Shown one piece after another: positions 1-7,846 of a stretch of 38,811 nucleotides of DNA. Source of the stretch: Myxococcales bacterium (GTDB lineage Bacteria > Myxococcota_A > UBA9042 > UBA3505); the NCBI GenBank assembly GCA_002728755.1, contig PBVT01000019.1:1-38811 (forward strand). Reading direction: 5' to 3'. Numbering within the stretch: the stretch's first letter is position 1; each line of letters opens with the position of its first letter. Position numbers and translations under genes: made by a program. The notes below the pieces were generated by a model that did no database searches, had not been told where the DNA came from, and saw only the letters and a list, made by a program, of their open reading frames with translations.

Positions 1-1340
1 AAGGTCCAATCCGGTGCCCAGTCGGGATAAAGGTCCACAGAGATCCCGTTGTCACGGATCTCAAAGCCCGAAGGATAGGTCTGCCAAAAGTGCTGAACGG
101 CCACTTCCATGGAGATCTCATTTCCTGTGGCGGTGATCCCTCCTACCAGGTGAGCGGCCACCGGTGCCTCCTCGTTTACCCGGTACATCAGTGGGCCTTC
201 CTGACGAATTACCAGAGGGGCTTCCGAGCGGACTTCCCGGCTATATAAACGATCTTCACGGGCACAATCTCCTTCCTCACCAATGCCCAGACAATCTCCG
301 TATGAGACCTCCCCCAAGGAGTCTGGTTCGTTACGGATCAAAAGCCCAAGCCGCCCAATGGTGTGGGTGTGCTTTCGTTCCTTAACCTCGTCCAGATCAC
401 AGGTGATGGGCAGGTCCACAGAAGAGTCTGCATGGTCCCAAGCAAATAGGTCCGTATCCTCTCCTTCCAGGAGCCAGGTGATGCTGTGCTCCAAGCGTAT
501 GGACGAAAAACTCCGCCGAATGTCTACGGTTACCTCTAATGCGGCCAGGTCTTCACCCGTCTCTTTGTCCAAGACCACTCCCTTAAGCCCTACTTCGGTT
601 CCTGTACGCCCTCCCTCAAGGACCGTCGCGTTCATATGCCAGGAAACCTCGGCCTGGTAGTCAAGAACTGCTCCATCCTCGCGCTTCTGACCTTCGAGTA
701 TGGGCTTGATCCCCTGCGTCACGACCGGCACTCCATCAGCACTCAAAATGTCGATGATGTTGTCGCCCATGAGGTCAAGCACAGCCTCGATACCCGTACC
801 GCTATGAGTGCACCCCTCTCCATCGGGGCGGCAGCCAGCAGTGGGTTTGCTATCGAAGTACACATTGTGCCCGACGCGCCACGCCGTGGCCCCACCCGCG
901 AAATCTAAGGCTCTACAAGCCGGGCTAATTCCCCAATGAAAGAAGTAATCCTGGTCCGTTCGTTTGAAGCGGTCATTGAAGCGAAGCCACAACCACTTGA
1001 TGCTGCCATCGGGCCAATAGCCGGTTGGGCGTGCATCAACGTGAAGGACCTCAAGCCCGGTGGCGGTCTGGAGCCGAAAAAAGCGCCCCTCGATGATCTC
1101 ATCGGTGACGCCGTCGTCGGGAAGAAAGGCGAGACCGAGCTGCATGGCCTCAGGAGCGTTGCCATCAAAACCGCTTTGCTCAGGATGATGAGGAAGGCCC
1201 TCTATGAGGACCTGGTTGCATCCAATAGGCGCGCTTGTGGTGATGGCCACCAGATCATCTACCCCCTCTTCGTCGAGCTTTGGTTTTGCCTCCGTGCAGG
1301 ACAAACACAAAGCCAAAAAACACAGAACCACCGGTCTCAT
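1..1340 (-). CDS. Partial lipoprotein with exo-rhamnogalacturonan-lyase (PcRGLX/YetA)-like N-terminal domain
   Basis: The reverse strand is open without a stop from an ATG at 1340 to the window edge (about 446 codons), so the C-terminus lies outside the window. The start is supported by GGGGAAG just upstream. Residues 1-15 are hydrophobic and end in LSC, a relaxed lipobox, suggesting an exported lipoprotein. At about residues 70-110 there is a segment reading FFRLQTATG, then TGYWPDGSIKWLWLRF. A WPDGSIKWL core is characteristic of the N-terminal beta-sandwich of exo-rhamnogalacturonan lyase/YetA-type proteins (established family knowledge). The following stretch is beta-rich with paired cysteines. 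The catalytic part of such lyases is further C-terminal and cannot be seen. A pectin- or polysaccharide-degrading role is therefore inference. The gene is divergent from the metalloprotease gene at 1444, sharing a 103-bp intergenic region. Confidence 0.75.
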   Translation of the reverse strand, partial: MRPVVLCFLALCLSCTEAKPKLDEEGVDDLVAITTSAPIGCNQVLIEGLPHHPEQSGFDGNAPEAMQLGLAFLPDDGVTDEIIEGRFFRLQTATGLEVLHVDARPTGYWPDGSIKWLWLRFNDRFKRTDQDYFFHWGISPACRALDFAGGATAWRVGHNVYFDSKPTAGCRPDGEGCTHSGTGIEAVLDLMGDNIIDILSADGVPVVTQGIKPILEGQKREDGAVLDYQAEVSWHMNATVLEGGRTGTEVGLKGVVLDKETGEDLAALEVTVDIRRSFSSIRLEHSITWLLEGEDTDLFAWDHADSSVDLPITCDLDEVKERKHTHTIGRLGLLIRNEPDSLGEVSYGDCLGIGEEGDCAREDRLYSREVRSEAPLVIRQEGPLMYRVNEEAPVAAHLVGGITATGNEISMEVAVQHFWQTYPSGFEIRDNGISVDLYPDWAPDWT

Positions 1341-1408
1341 ACATCTTCCCCTTTACTCCTTGATAGTCGCGCGAATGAGGCAGAATTGAAAGTGTGAATT
1401 CAATCAAT

Positions 1409-1422
1409 TAGGCTAGAGCCTA
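1409..1422. promoter_or_regulatory. Perfect 14-bp palindrome in divergent intergenic region
   Basis: TAGGCTAGAGCCTA has arms TAGGCT and AGCCTA around a central AG. It lies between the divergent genes starting at 1340 (-) and 1444 (+). The place and symmetry fit an operator for a dimeric regulator, but no regulator gene is nearby. The regulatory role is inferred from position only. Confidence 0.35.
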
Positions 1423-1443
1423 TTCTGAGGACCGGGAGACATC

Positions 1444-2232
1444 GTGTTTCAAAAGGGCTTGGCTGCTTTTCTCCTTCTTCTGTTCGCGTGTGCGACCGAC
1501 ACTCCGGAACATGAAACGCACACCCCCTCGTCTTCATTGGTGCAAAAGGCGCCCTTTACCAAGCTAATAATCCACGCCGCCTTCGCTCCTGGCATGGAGC
1601 CTCCAGAGACCATGATTGAGGTTGTGGAAGACTCGATCCAGGCGTTGATACAAAAACCGGAGGGCGTCTCCGTGGAACGGTTCGAAGAACTCGATCCTGC
1701 GCAGCCCAAAGAGGAGTGGGCACTCGAGGAATTGGATCAACTGGTCGATCAGGTGTCTGCATCTACACCGCAAGACACAAGTACCCAACACGTCTACGTT
1801 TTGTTTCTAGACGGAACCCTGACAGAGCCCTCCAGGGCCGGCGGAACAAGACTGGGTTTCGCATGGGGCAGCGATCGAATCGTGATCTTTCGGCAGGCCA
1901 TCTTGGACCTTTGCCAGTCTTTGACCTTCTCTACCGAAGAAGAGCAAAAGAGAAAGAAGGCGTGCCAAATCGCAGGAACCGAGGTGTGGATTCATGAACT
2001 TGGGCACTTGCTGGGATTGGTCGACAATGGGCTACCCATGCAGGTCGACCACAAAGACCCGGACCACGGTCACCACGACATGGATCCCGCCTGCGTAATG
2101 TACTGGGCGAAAGACAAAGAGCTCCTCATAGATGAGGTCAAATCACGCATCGAAGCCGGCAAGGATGACTCCGCCTGGTTTTGTGACCATTGCCAAGAAG
2201 ACGTACTCGCCGCGCAACAAACCGAAGATTGA
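1444..2232 (+). CDS. Secreted zinc metalloprotease-like lipoprotein (HExxHxxGxxD)
   Basis: A 262-residue protein starting at GTG with GGGAG upstream. Residues 1-16 form a lipoprotein signal ending LFAC (Cys16), followed by an acidic, Thr/Ser-rich linker. The zinc-binding motif HELGHLLGLVD is at residues 184-194: His184, Glu185, His188 and, in the third position, Asp194 rather than His, as in some gluzincin/metzincin variants. A downstream HHDMDPACVMYW segment near residues 210-221 puts Met219 where a Met-turn would be expected. The protein is therefore probably an outer-membrane or surface metalloprotease; its substrate is unknown. It sits head to tail with a second, unrelated-looking zincin (2371-3912), and the two may be co-transcribed across the 138-bp gap. 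A strict peptidase family cannot be assigned by eye. Confidence 0.8.
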   Translation: MFQKGLAAFLLLLFACATDTPEHETHTPSSSLVQKAPFTKLIIHAAFAPGMEPPETMIEVVEDSIQALIQKPEGVSVERFEELDPAQPKEEWALEELDQLVDQVSASTPQDTSTQHVYVLFLDGTLTEPSRAGGTRLGFAWGSDRIVIFRQAILDLCQSLTFSTEEEQKRKKACQIAGTEVWIHELGHLLGLVDNGLPMQVDHKDPDHGHHDMDPACVMYWAKDKELLIDEVKSRIEAGKDDSAWFCDHCQEDVLAAQQTED

Positions 2233-2370
2233 TCGAACGATACTTCGGGCAAGGGTTCCCTTTTTTATTCTAATTTAGAAACGAAGCCCTCTTTGCCATT
2301 TTCTAGACGAAACGCTAAAGCTAGAAGCGCAATCAGAGTTGGGGAACTCGGCAACAAAGGAGGGAATTCG

Positions 2371-3912
2371 ATGTGCAATTCTATGAAGAAAAGTGCCTTT
2401 GGGGCGGTTTTGGTGTTGGTGTGTGGTTTGGGCTTCTTATCGTGCGGCGAAACAAAACAAGACACATCAGAAGGCGAGGACGCAGGCGTTCAAGAAGATG
2501 TCTCTGGACTCGATGTCGCGACGGCAGACCTGCATAATGGCGCAGACTCCGAACCGCAAGACACCGTCAATACAGACACACCATCTCTAGAAGATACCAC
2601 CTTGGATTCTGGACCAGAGCCGACTCCTACGACACCTACCTGGTGGCAATGCCGCAAAGCCTTCCTGGAGCAGAGTCTGGACGATGCCATGAAGGGCGTT
2701 TGCGATGAGCTTCATACGACTCCATCCACCGAGATCCTTTATGGGATCCGATGGGTCTTCATCGATGTCGTGGAAGACGAACAGGCTTGGATTAACGAAC
2801 GCTTAGCCGCCATCGAGAAGTTCTACGCGCCCACAAAGATGCGCTTTCACACCTCGTCCGTGGTGAGCATTCTCAATCCAGTAGTCGAAATAGGTGCCAG
2901 TGAAACCGAAACCTTCACCGTGGAAGAATTAACCACAGACATCGCACAACACCTAGAACTCGACACCATGGAGGCTGACGAGGTTCTCGCCGCACTAAAG
3001 TCACGATTAACCGACGATGGGGTTGATCCGGCCTTCATTCAAGACTTGAGCCTAAATACAGCTTTCAGCCCACAAGACTTTTATCCCCTGATGGCACGTG
3101 CCCGATCCACCGAATTACACATTATTATCTTTGATCAAATCAAACCCGGAGCAGGTCTCAACGGAAGCAGTTCACCGCCAGGACATGATCCCAGCGTGCA
3201 CAAAGTGAGTGTCGTAAATATGCGCAGCGACGATAGCATCTCCGTAGGAACCCTCCCCCATGAGCTTGGTCACTTTTTCGGCCAAGCCCATCCCCACGCA
3301 GAGAAAACAAATAATGCCGCGGAGGTCGAGTTCAAGTTCACCAATCACATGAATAAAAACAATCCATTTAAAGAAGAAGTTATCGCTGCAGCGGAGAGCG
3401 CTCTTGGCCCCAGCCTCGAGGGCAGCTTCACTGATTTCCCAGCCTACAACCTCCCGACAGACGATTTGGTCCAGTGGCAGAAGGTCCGCTACGCCCACAC
3501 TAAATTCGCCGTAGATTGGCTCTACACCTACCGCAACACCGACTTGGGTATGGAAAACTTCGAGTCCCTGCGCGACTTCATCGACGCCGGTCTAGGGGAC
3601 GAGACCATTTATCGCAAAAATCACACTCAAAAGAGCCCACCTAAGAACAATTGTATGCTCGATGAATCCATTGACCGCGTTACATGTACGCTCGGAGATC
3701 CACCGCAAACCCTACAGGGCGATCATCAGCTCCTCGATGGTAGCATCCTGTTAGAGGATGGTTATTCGGTCAACATCATGAGCTACATTGGAAAGACGCT
3801 CAGCCCCACCTTCGAAGACCCTCGGATGGCCTTCATCCCGGAACAAATCGAGGTAATGAATCTTCACGCGGACACCCCGGTCCGGCAGATGCTACGAAAC
3901 TATCTGAAGTAG
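2371..3912 (+). CDS. Secreted metzincin-like metalloprotease lipoprotein (HExxHxxGxxH)
   Basis: The frame is open from 2293, but the ATG at 2371 is chosen because AAGGAGGG lies 6 bases upstream and the signal peptide starts there. The protein is 513 residues with a lipoprotein signal ending FLSC (Cys25) and an acidic Asp/Glu/Thr-rich linker to about residue 90. The motif HELGHFFGQAH (His297, Glu298, His301, His307) is a complete metzincin zinc site. NIMSY near residue 470 provides the Met-turn (Met470). The long spacing between zinc site and Met-turn and the Cys pair near 440-450 resemble pappalysin (M43)-type enzymes, but the family call is tentative. It is likely a surface protease digesting extracellular protein. 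It lies downstream of another zincin and 41 bp upstream of the rhodanese gene. Confidence 0.82.
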   Translation: MCNSMKKSAFGAVLVLVCGLGFLSCGETKQDTSEGEDAGVQEDVSGLDVATADLHNGADSEPQDTVNTDTPSLEDTTLDSGPEPTPTTPTWWQCRKAFLEQSLDDAMKGVCDELHTTPSTEILYGIRWVFIDVVEDEQAWINERLAAIEKFYAPTKMRFHTSSVVSILNPVVEIGASETETFTVEELTTDIAQHLELDTMEADEVLAALKSRLTDDGVDPAFIQDLSLNTAFSPQDFYPLMARARSTELHIIIFDQIKPGAGLNGSSSPPGHDPSVHKVSVVNMRSDDSISVGTLPHELGHFFGQAHPHAEKTNNAAEVEFKFTNHMNKNNPFKEEVIAAAESALGPSLEGSFTDFPAYNLPTDDLVQWQKVRYAHTKFAVDWLYTYRNTDLGMENFESLRDFIDAGLGDETIYRKNHTQKSPPKNNCMLDESIDRVTCTLGDPPQTLQGDHQLLDGSILLEDGYSVNIMSYIGKTLSPTFEDPRMAFIPEQIEVMNLHADTPVRQMLRNYLK

Positions 3913-3953
3913 TTTGATTTCCCAACGCATGGAACGATCGAAACGAGGAAAAG

Positions 3954-4304
3954 ATGAGTAAATCTACGTGGGTGCTCTTATGTATCTTCATCGGGCTGAT
4001 CCTCTTCAAGCTACAGAGCGGCCGACGCTCAGCAGAAGAAGTCTCCGTCATGCGAAAAGCGGTAAATGATGGTGGGCTTCTCCTCGATGTTCGCACTCCA
4101 GGTGAATACAACGGAGGCCACCTGGACGGGGCCCTCAACATTCCCGTTGGCGACTTACGAGGCCGACTTCAGGAGCTGGGCCCGAAAGAACGAGCCATTG
4201 TTGTGTATTGCGCATCCGGAGGACGCAGCGCCAGAGCTACAAAATTTCTCCGCGCGAATGGCTTCAATGAAGTTCACGATCTCGGATCGTTGAGCAATTG
4301 GTAG
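3954..4304 (+). CDS. Membrane-anchored rhodanese-like protein
   Basis: A 116-residue protein with a single N-terminal membrane segment (about residues 5-20) followed by one rhodanese domain. Visible family landmarks are LLLDVRTPGEYNGGHLDGALNIP (residues 42-64) and the active-site loop CASGGRSA with Cys86, matching the CxxGxRS pattern of sulfurtransferase-active rhodaneses. The domain is therefore probably catalytically competent, transferring sulfane sulfur from a donor to a thiol acceptor; the in vivo donor is unknown. The topology would place the domain on one face of the inner membrane, but its orientation is not obvious. The start ATG has GAGGAAAAG upstream. A probable terminator follows at 4333-4357. 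Confidence 0.9.
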   Translation: MSKSTWVLLCIFIGLILFKLQSGRRSAEEVSVMRKAVNDGGLLLDVRTPGEYNGGHLDGALNIPVGDLRGRLQELGPKERAIVVYCASGGRSARATKFLRANGFNEVHDLGSLSNW

Positions 4305-4332
4305 CAACCATCGCTACGGCACGGAGAGGCCC

Positions 4333-4357
4333 ATCCCGGAAGCACGCCGGATTTTTT
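4333..4357 (+). terminator. Probable Rho-independent terminator after the rhodanese gene
   Basis: ATCCCGG pairs with CCGGAT (one bulged C) around a short loop and is followed by six T residues at 4352-4357. It sits 28 bp after the rhodanese stop and before the tRNA-Leu gene, separating the two transcripts. Confidence 0.5.
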
Positions 4358-4416
4358 AGAATTCTCCTCTTCTTGATTGCCAAGAAAAGCACAAGGTTGT
4401 AGTACTGCAATCCCAC

Positions 4417-4502
4417 GCCGGGATGGCGGAATCGGTAGACGCAGAGGACTTAAAATCCTCCGGCTTTCAGCTGTCCGGGTTCGAGCCCCGGTCCCGGCAC
4501 CA
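4417..4502 (+). tRNA. tRNA-Leu (anticodon UAA)
   Basis: An 86-nt class II tRNA. The acceptor stem GCCGGGA pairs with TCCCGGC, followed by discriminator A and an encoded CCA (4500-4502). The anticodon stem GAGGA/TCCTC encloses loop CTTAAAA, so the anticodon at 4451-4453 is UAA, decoding UUA and by wobble UUG. A variable arm and the T-arm GGTTCGAGCCCC are present. The tRNA ends 23 bp before the YceI-like gene. No duplicated tRNA 3' end, which would mark an integrated element, was noticed in this window. Confidence 0.96.
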
Positions 4503-4525
4503 TAAAAACTGCACCAAGGTCCAAT

Positions 4526-5275
4526 ATGCGAAACAAAATTCTGTTTCTCGTCCTGGGAGCTCTCCTGGGAGCCGGTGCTTTTGGTATCGTCTGGTATACG
4601 AGCCTTCGTACCGATCCTCAGCACTATCTGGATCTCATCGCACAGGCCGAGAAGCGCTGTAAGGTCACCGAAACCGCGGGCGACCCCGCCCCAGCCATCG
4701 ACTCCAACTCGAGTCAGGTACAGGCCTTTGTCTTTAAGCCCTCGGCTCTAACGGTGGTGAGTTTCTTCTCACGGGCTCCACTCGAAGATATCCTCGGAAC
4801 CAATAAAGAGGTCTCCGGTGAATTGGTCATCGACCTACGAAACCCCAATGTAAAAGCGGAAGGTCGTCTGACCCTTGCCATGTCCGGCTTTATGACTGGC
4901 ATCGAGCTACGAGATGACCATCTACGCGACACAAAATTCCTGGATGTGGCCACCTACCCGAATGCGACCTTCGAGATCACCGGCGTCGAGACGGACCAGC
5001 AGATCGTCCTCGGGAAAACCTCAACAGGTACGATCAGCGGCAACTTCACCTTCCGCGGGAAAACCCTGCCTATGACCATGCCGGTCACGGTCACCTATGT
5101 GTTAGCGACCCCTGAACTCGAGAAGATCTATATCGACAGCAATCTACTCGTTATCGACGGCAGCTTCGACCTGGATTTAACCCAATATGGTATGCCGGGA
5201 TTGGAGCGGATCGGCGGCAAGAAGGTAAGCGAAACGGTACAGATCACTCTGAAGCTGGCGGCTACAGAAAAATAG
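4526..5275 (+). CDS. YceI-like lipocalin-fold protein with N-terminal membrane anchor
   Basis: A 249-residue protein. A hydrophobic segment at about residues 4-25 without a clear signal-peptidase site suggests an uncleaved anchor. The rest matches the YceI family pattern: a paired-strand opening (VQAFVFKP), VSGELVIDLRNPNVKAEGRLTL, then LRDDHLRDTKFLDVATYPNATFEITGV, GTISGNFTFRGKTLPMTMPVTV and a final FDLDLTQYGMPG. The D..L.sekFfDv..yP.itF core is the family hallmark. YceI proteins have a lipocalin-like barrel that binds polyisoprenoids or other amphiphiles in the periplasm (family knowledge); the ligand here is unknown. The gene lies directly behind tRNA-Leu, with AAGGT before the ATG, and 77 bp ahead of ssrA. 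Confidence 0.9.
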   Translation: MRNKILFLVLGALLGAGAFGIVWYTSLRTDPQHYLDLIAQAEKRCKVTETAGDPAPAIDSNSSQVQAFVFKPSALTVVSFFSRAPLEDILGTNKEVSGELVIDLRNPNVKAEGRLTLAMSGFMTGIELRDDHLRDTKFLDVATYPNATFEITGVETDQQIVLGKTSTGTISGNFTFRGKTLPMTMPVTVTYVLATPELEKIYIDSNLLVIDGSFDLDLTQYGMPGLERIGGKKVSETVQITLKLAATEK

Positions 5276-5304
5276 CGACAAGGTCGGTAAATCCACCTCT
5301 ACCC

Positions 5305-5333
5305 TTGCCTTCTGCAGCACACATGCCTAAGCT
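5305..5333 (+). promoter_or_regulatory. Candidate ssrA promoter
   Basis: TTGCCT at 5305-5310 and TAAGCT at 5328-5333 are separated by 17 bp, resembling a weak sigma-70 promoter ending about 20 bp ahead of the mature tmRNA 5' end. This is inference from position and partial consensus only. Confidence 0.25.
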
Positions 5334-5352
5334 CAGGTTAGTTCTTTGACAT

Positions 5353-5707
5353 GGGGGCGAAACGGCTTCGACGGAGGCTACGAAGGATTTTGTGGCATGC
5401 CAAGGCCCCGCTACCTTGTAAAAAGCGGGAACTTTTTTAAGTGCCAACGATAACGTTGATTTTGCACTTGCTGCGTAAGCAGTAAAGCTGGTGATGGAGA
5501 CGGGCCCAGGGTCGAAATCACCATACACTTCACTGGGCTGGTTGTTTATGGGTGTCTACACCATAGGCAACGAGACTTTGTAGGCTAAGGTATCGGAACC
5601 CTGTCCGTGGGGTAACCGGTACTCGAAAATCCAACCACGGGAGAAGCATGTGGTTCGCAACTTCTGGACAGCTTTCGGACCCCGGTTCGACTCCGGGCGC
5701 CTCCACC
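5353..5707 (+). ncRNA. ssrA: Transfer-messenger RNA (tmRNA)
   Basis: One-piece tmRNA. The 5' end GGGGGCGAAACGGCTTCGACGG and the 3' end GGTTCGACTCCGGGCGCCTCC form the tRNA-like domain: acceptor strand 5353-5359 (GGGGGCG) pairs with 5698-5704 (CGCCTCC, one G-U), followed by discriminator A at 5705. Only CC of the CCA is encoded, since base 5708 is T. The tag reading frame is 5443-5478 and encodes ANDNVDFALAA before TAA, a typical hydrophobic ALAA degron. tmRNA with SmpB rescues ribosomes stalled on broken mRNAs and tags the product for proteolysis. The gene is convergent with the vWA lipoprotein gene, only 25 bp away; a TTTT run follows at 5708-5711. Confidence 0.96.
5443..5478 (+). other. tmRNA proteolysis-tag reading frame
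   Basis: GCC at 5443 through TAA at 5476-5478 encodes A-N-D-N-V-D-F-A-L-A-A. The flanking sequence and the LAA end are those of tmRNA tags; GCC as the resume codon is the usual Ala assignment. Confidence 0.9.
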
Positions 5708-5731
5708 TTTTCTACCTTTCCAGGACCGTAC

Positions 5732-7747
5732 TTACTCGGTCTTCGGTACGCATGGGCCTGCCAACTTGATATCTGTCGCGAGAATCAAGGTGGTGATGAA
5801 ATTCTCCGGATCCTGACTCGAGACGGTAAAGTGAGAGCCCCCACCCAAACGAGAGATCCATTCGTTCCCGGCCTCGTCCGTGTCTACATCAATAGCATGA
5901 GTAAGAATACGGATGGGCTTACCATACCGGTCTTTCAGGGTATTCAGCCCATCGGGCTCTACGTATAGAGGAAGGGGATCGACGCAGAGCGCTCCGTTTC
6001 CCCCACAGCTCTCTCCTGGCGTACACGGGGCCCCCGTATTGGAACACACCAGACTGTTGGACTCGAAACCGGGCACGGAACATCGACCCGATACGCAGGT
6101 TGACTCTCCCAGGCAATCCTCCGAGGTGGAGCAACCCAGACCATAAGCCATACGTTTGGCCTGAATCCATGGGTGGAAGAAGTCGTTGGGATCCATATTG
6201 GCGCTCTCGGTACCGTCAGAGAACAGCAGAATCACATTCTTGCGACAATGGCGGGCGGCGTCTTCACAGAGCCCATCCTTCGAGCAGTGATAGCCCGCAG
6301 AGGGACAATCTGCATCGGTCGAGCAATCGACTCCATCGATAAAGACGTGCTGGCGGTACACCTCGCTCGCATAGAAGAGCGTCTTTCCAATGGGAGTGTA
6401 GCCACTGGCCCGTAGCTCGGGGTTGGCGTGTGTGATGCACGTCTTGCCCGTCGTACTCCAACTCTCGCAATAGCCATATCCACAGTCGTCGTCTTCTTCA
6501 CAGGACACGCCCGTGGACACCACCGTTTCGTCAAAATCCATCCACTGCTGGAGAGCCGGAAAGTTCGACCCCACGGCCGTATCGCTGGGGAATGGTACGC
6601 AGAGTGTCTCCGCCAACCCCTGGTTAAACCAACCGTTCGTATCCCAGGGGGTAACATGGGCCCCTAGATCTCCCGCTAGATAGTTATGCCCTTTATAATG
6701 CCCCTTACGGCATGTTTTGTACGCGCGAATGGACTGCGGAAAACGCATAAGGGCGAAATCAATTCGTTCCTTTACGTTCGGCTCCGCGAGCGCTTCCATA
6801 AAGGCGACCTTACTCTTGGCCAATACGGTCAACGCGTTATTTGCTGTCTCGCATACAGGCCAAGCCGGCGGACAGGGGAGCCCTTCCTCTGCACAGTCAT
6901 CGAGGATCACATTGGTTCCCGGATAAATCCCCATAGAACCCGATGTATCGAAGAGTATCAGAACCCGATGACGTACGGGTTCACAGTCAAAGCTACCATC
7001 CGGGCAATACTCTCCTGGAGGGCAAGGCTGCAGCGTCGAGCCGGTCCCCTGGGGGTTGCACTGGCGAATCTGCAGATCCTCACAGGTCCGCGCATTTGGC
7101 GTACACTCACTTTCGCTGCACGCCCCCATATGACAGATCTGGCCATCCGGACAAGGCTCGGGAACCAGGAAGGTATTATTCGGACCACACTGGGCGATCT
7201 GCTCCTCTTCGCAGCGCGCTTCACCGTCGGTACATTCCATCGGTAAACATATGCCGCCCGGACCACAGCGCCAGCCCTCATCGCAGTCAGCGCCCGTTCC
7301 ACACATCAGGCAATACCCATAGGACAGGTTGCACACCAGCCCTTCGGGACATTCAAAAGACTCGCCACATAACGGCGCGGGCCCCACACAATCCCCGTAG
7401 ATGCATATCCCCTCTCCACCGCAATGGTGGTCGGTCAAACAGGCAACACAGAGGCCCGTCTGTGGGTCACAATGTCCCGTCTCACATGGTGTGTCGACTC
7501 CACAACTCTGCTCGGGAAGACATATGCCGTCATGGCACCGGGCATCGCCCTCGCATTGGGCGGACACAAGACAGGACACACAGCTATCGTCAAAAGGGCT
7601 ACAGACTTCGTCACAAGTTGTGGGGTCGCAGGTCTCCGAAGAGGTGTCGGCTTCGGCCGGTCCCGAACTACTACCACAGCCCACAACGGCCAGGAGGCTG
7701 GCCAGGGACAGAAAGAATAGAGAGCGAAAGTACAATGTTCGAATCAT
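5732..7747 (-). CDS. Surface lipoprotein with Cys-rich repeats and a von Willebrand factor A domain
   Basis: A 671-residue protein with ATG at 7747 and a signal peptide ending VVGC (Cys24). Residues 36-255 are Cys-rich, with small modules such as CDEGWRCGPGGIC and CPEGLVC. A von Willebrand A domain begins with VLILFDTSGSM; the MIDAS metal-site motif DxSxS is complete (Asp267, Ser269, Ser271). A later ILLFSDGTES strand supplies the probable further MIDAS aspartate. Several Cys-rich segments (CEEDDDCGYGYC, CSTDADCPSAGYHC, CSTSEDCLGESTC) are inserted inside the vWA fold. Such domains bind ligands through a divalent ion, so an adhesion or matrix-binding role is inferred. The gene is transcribed in the same direction as the next lipoprotein gene (99-bp gap) and is convergent with ssrA. 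Confidence 0.88.
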   Translation of the reverse strand: MIRTLYFRSLFFLSLASLLAVVGCGSSSGPAEADTSSETCDPTTCDEVCSPFDDSCVSCLVSAQCEGDARCHDGICLPEQSCGVDTPCETGHCDPQTGLCVACLTDHHCGGEGICIYGDCVGPAPLCGESFECPEGLVCNLSYGYCLMCGTGADCDEGWRCGPGGICLPMECTDGEARCEEEQIAQCGPNNTFLVPEPCPDGQICHMGACSESECTPNARTCEDLQIRQCNPQGTGSTLQPCPPGEYCPDGSFDCEPVRHRVLILFDTSGSMGIYPGTNVILDDCAEEGLPCPPAWPVCETANNALTVLAKSKVAFMEALAEPNVKERIDFALMRFPQSIRAYKTCRKGHYKGHNYLAGDLGAHVTPWDTNGWFNQGLAETLCVPFPSDTAVGSNFPALQQWMDFDETVVSTGVSCEEDDDCGYGYCESWSTTGKTCITHANPELRASGYTPIGKTLFYASEVYRQHVFIDGVDCSTDADCPSAGYHCSKDGLCEDAARHCRKNVILLFSDGTESANMDPNDFFHPWIQAKRMAYGLGCSTSEDCLGESTCVSGRCSVPGFESNSLVCSNTGAPCTPGESCGGNGALCVDPLPLYVEPDGLNTLKDRYGKPIRILTHAIDVDTDEAGNEWISRLGGGSHFTVSSQDPENFITTLILATDIKLAGPCVPKTE

Positions 7748-7846
7748 GGCGACGCACGCTAACGGATTCTTGTGACGAGTACAATCACCATCATGGATCG
7801 GGCATCACTGTCAGCCCCAACCTGTGCTCTCCCCGTATCGGGCACT

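Noticed and set aside
164..1397. Short plus-strand frames and a minus-strand frame at 905-1168
   Set aside because: They are shadows of the partial minus-strand lipoprotein gene, whose frame runs uninterrupted from 1340 to the window edge and contains a recognisable WPDGSIKWL motif.
2238..2276. Possible terminator after the first metalloprotease gene
   Set aside because: AAGG-GTTC-CCTT followed by T residues gives only a 4-bp stem; too weak to claim.
4417..5707. tRNA-Leu and ssrA as integration sites of a genomic island
   Set aside because: Both are common attachment sites, but no integrase and no duplicated 3' end of either RNA gene was found in the window.
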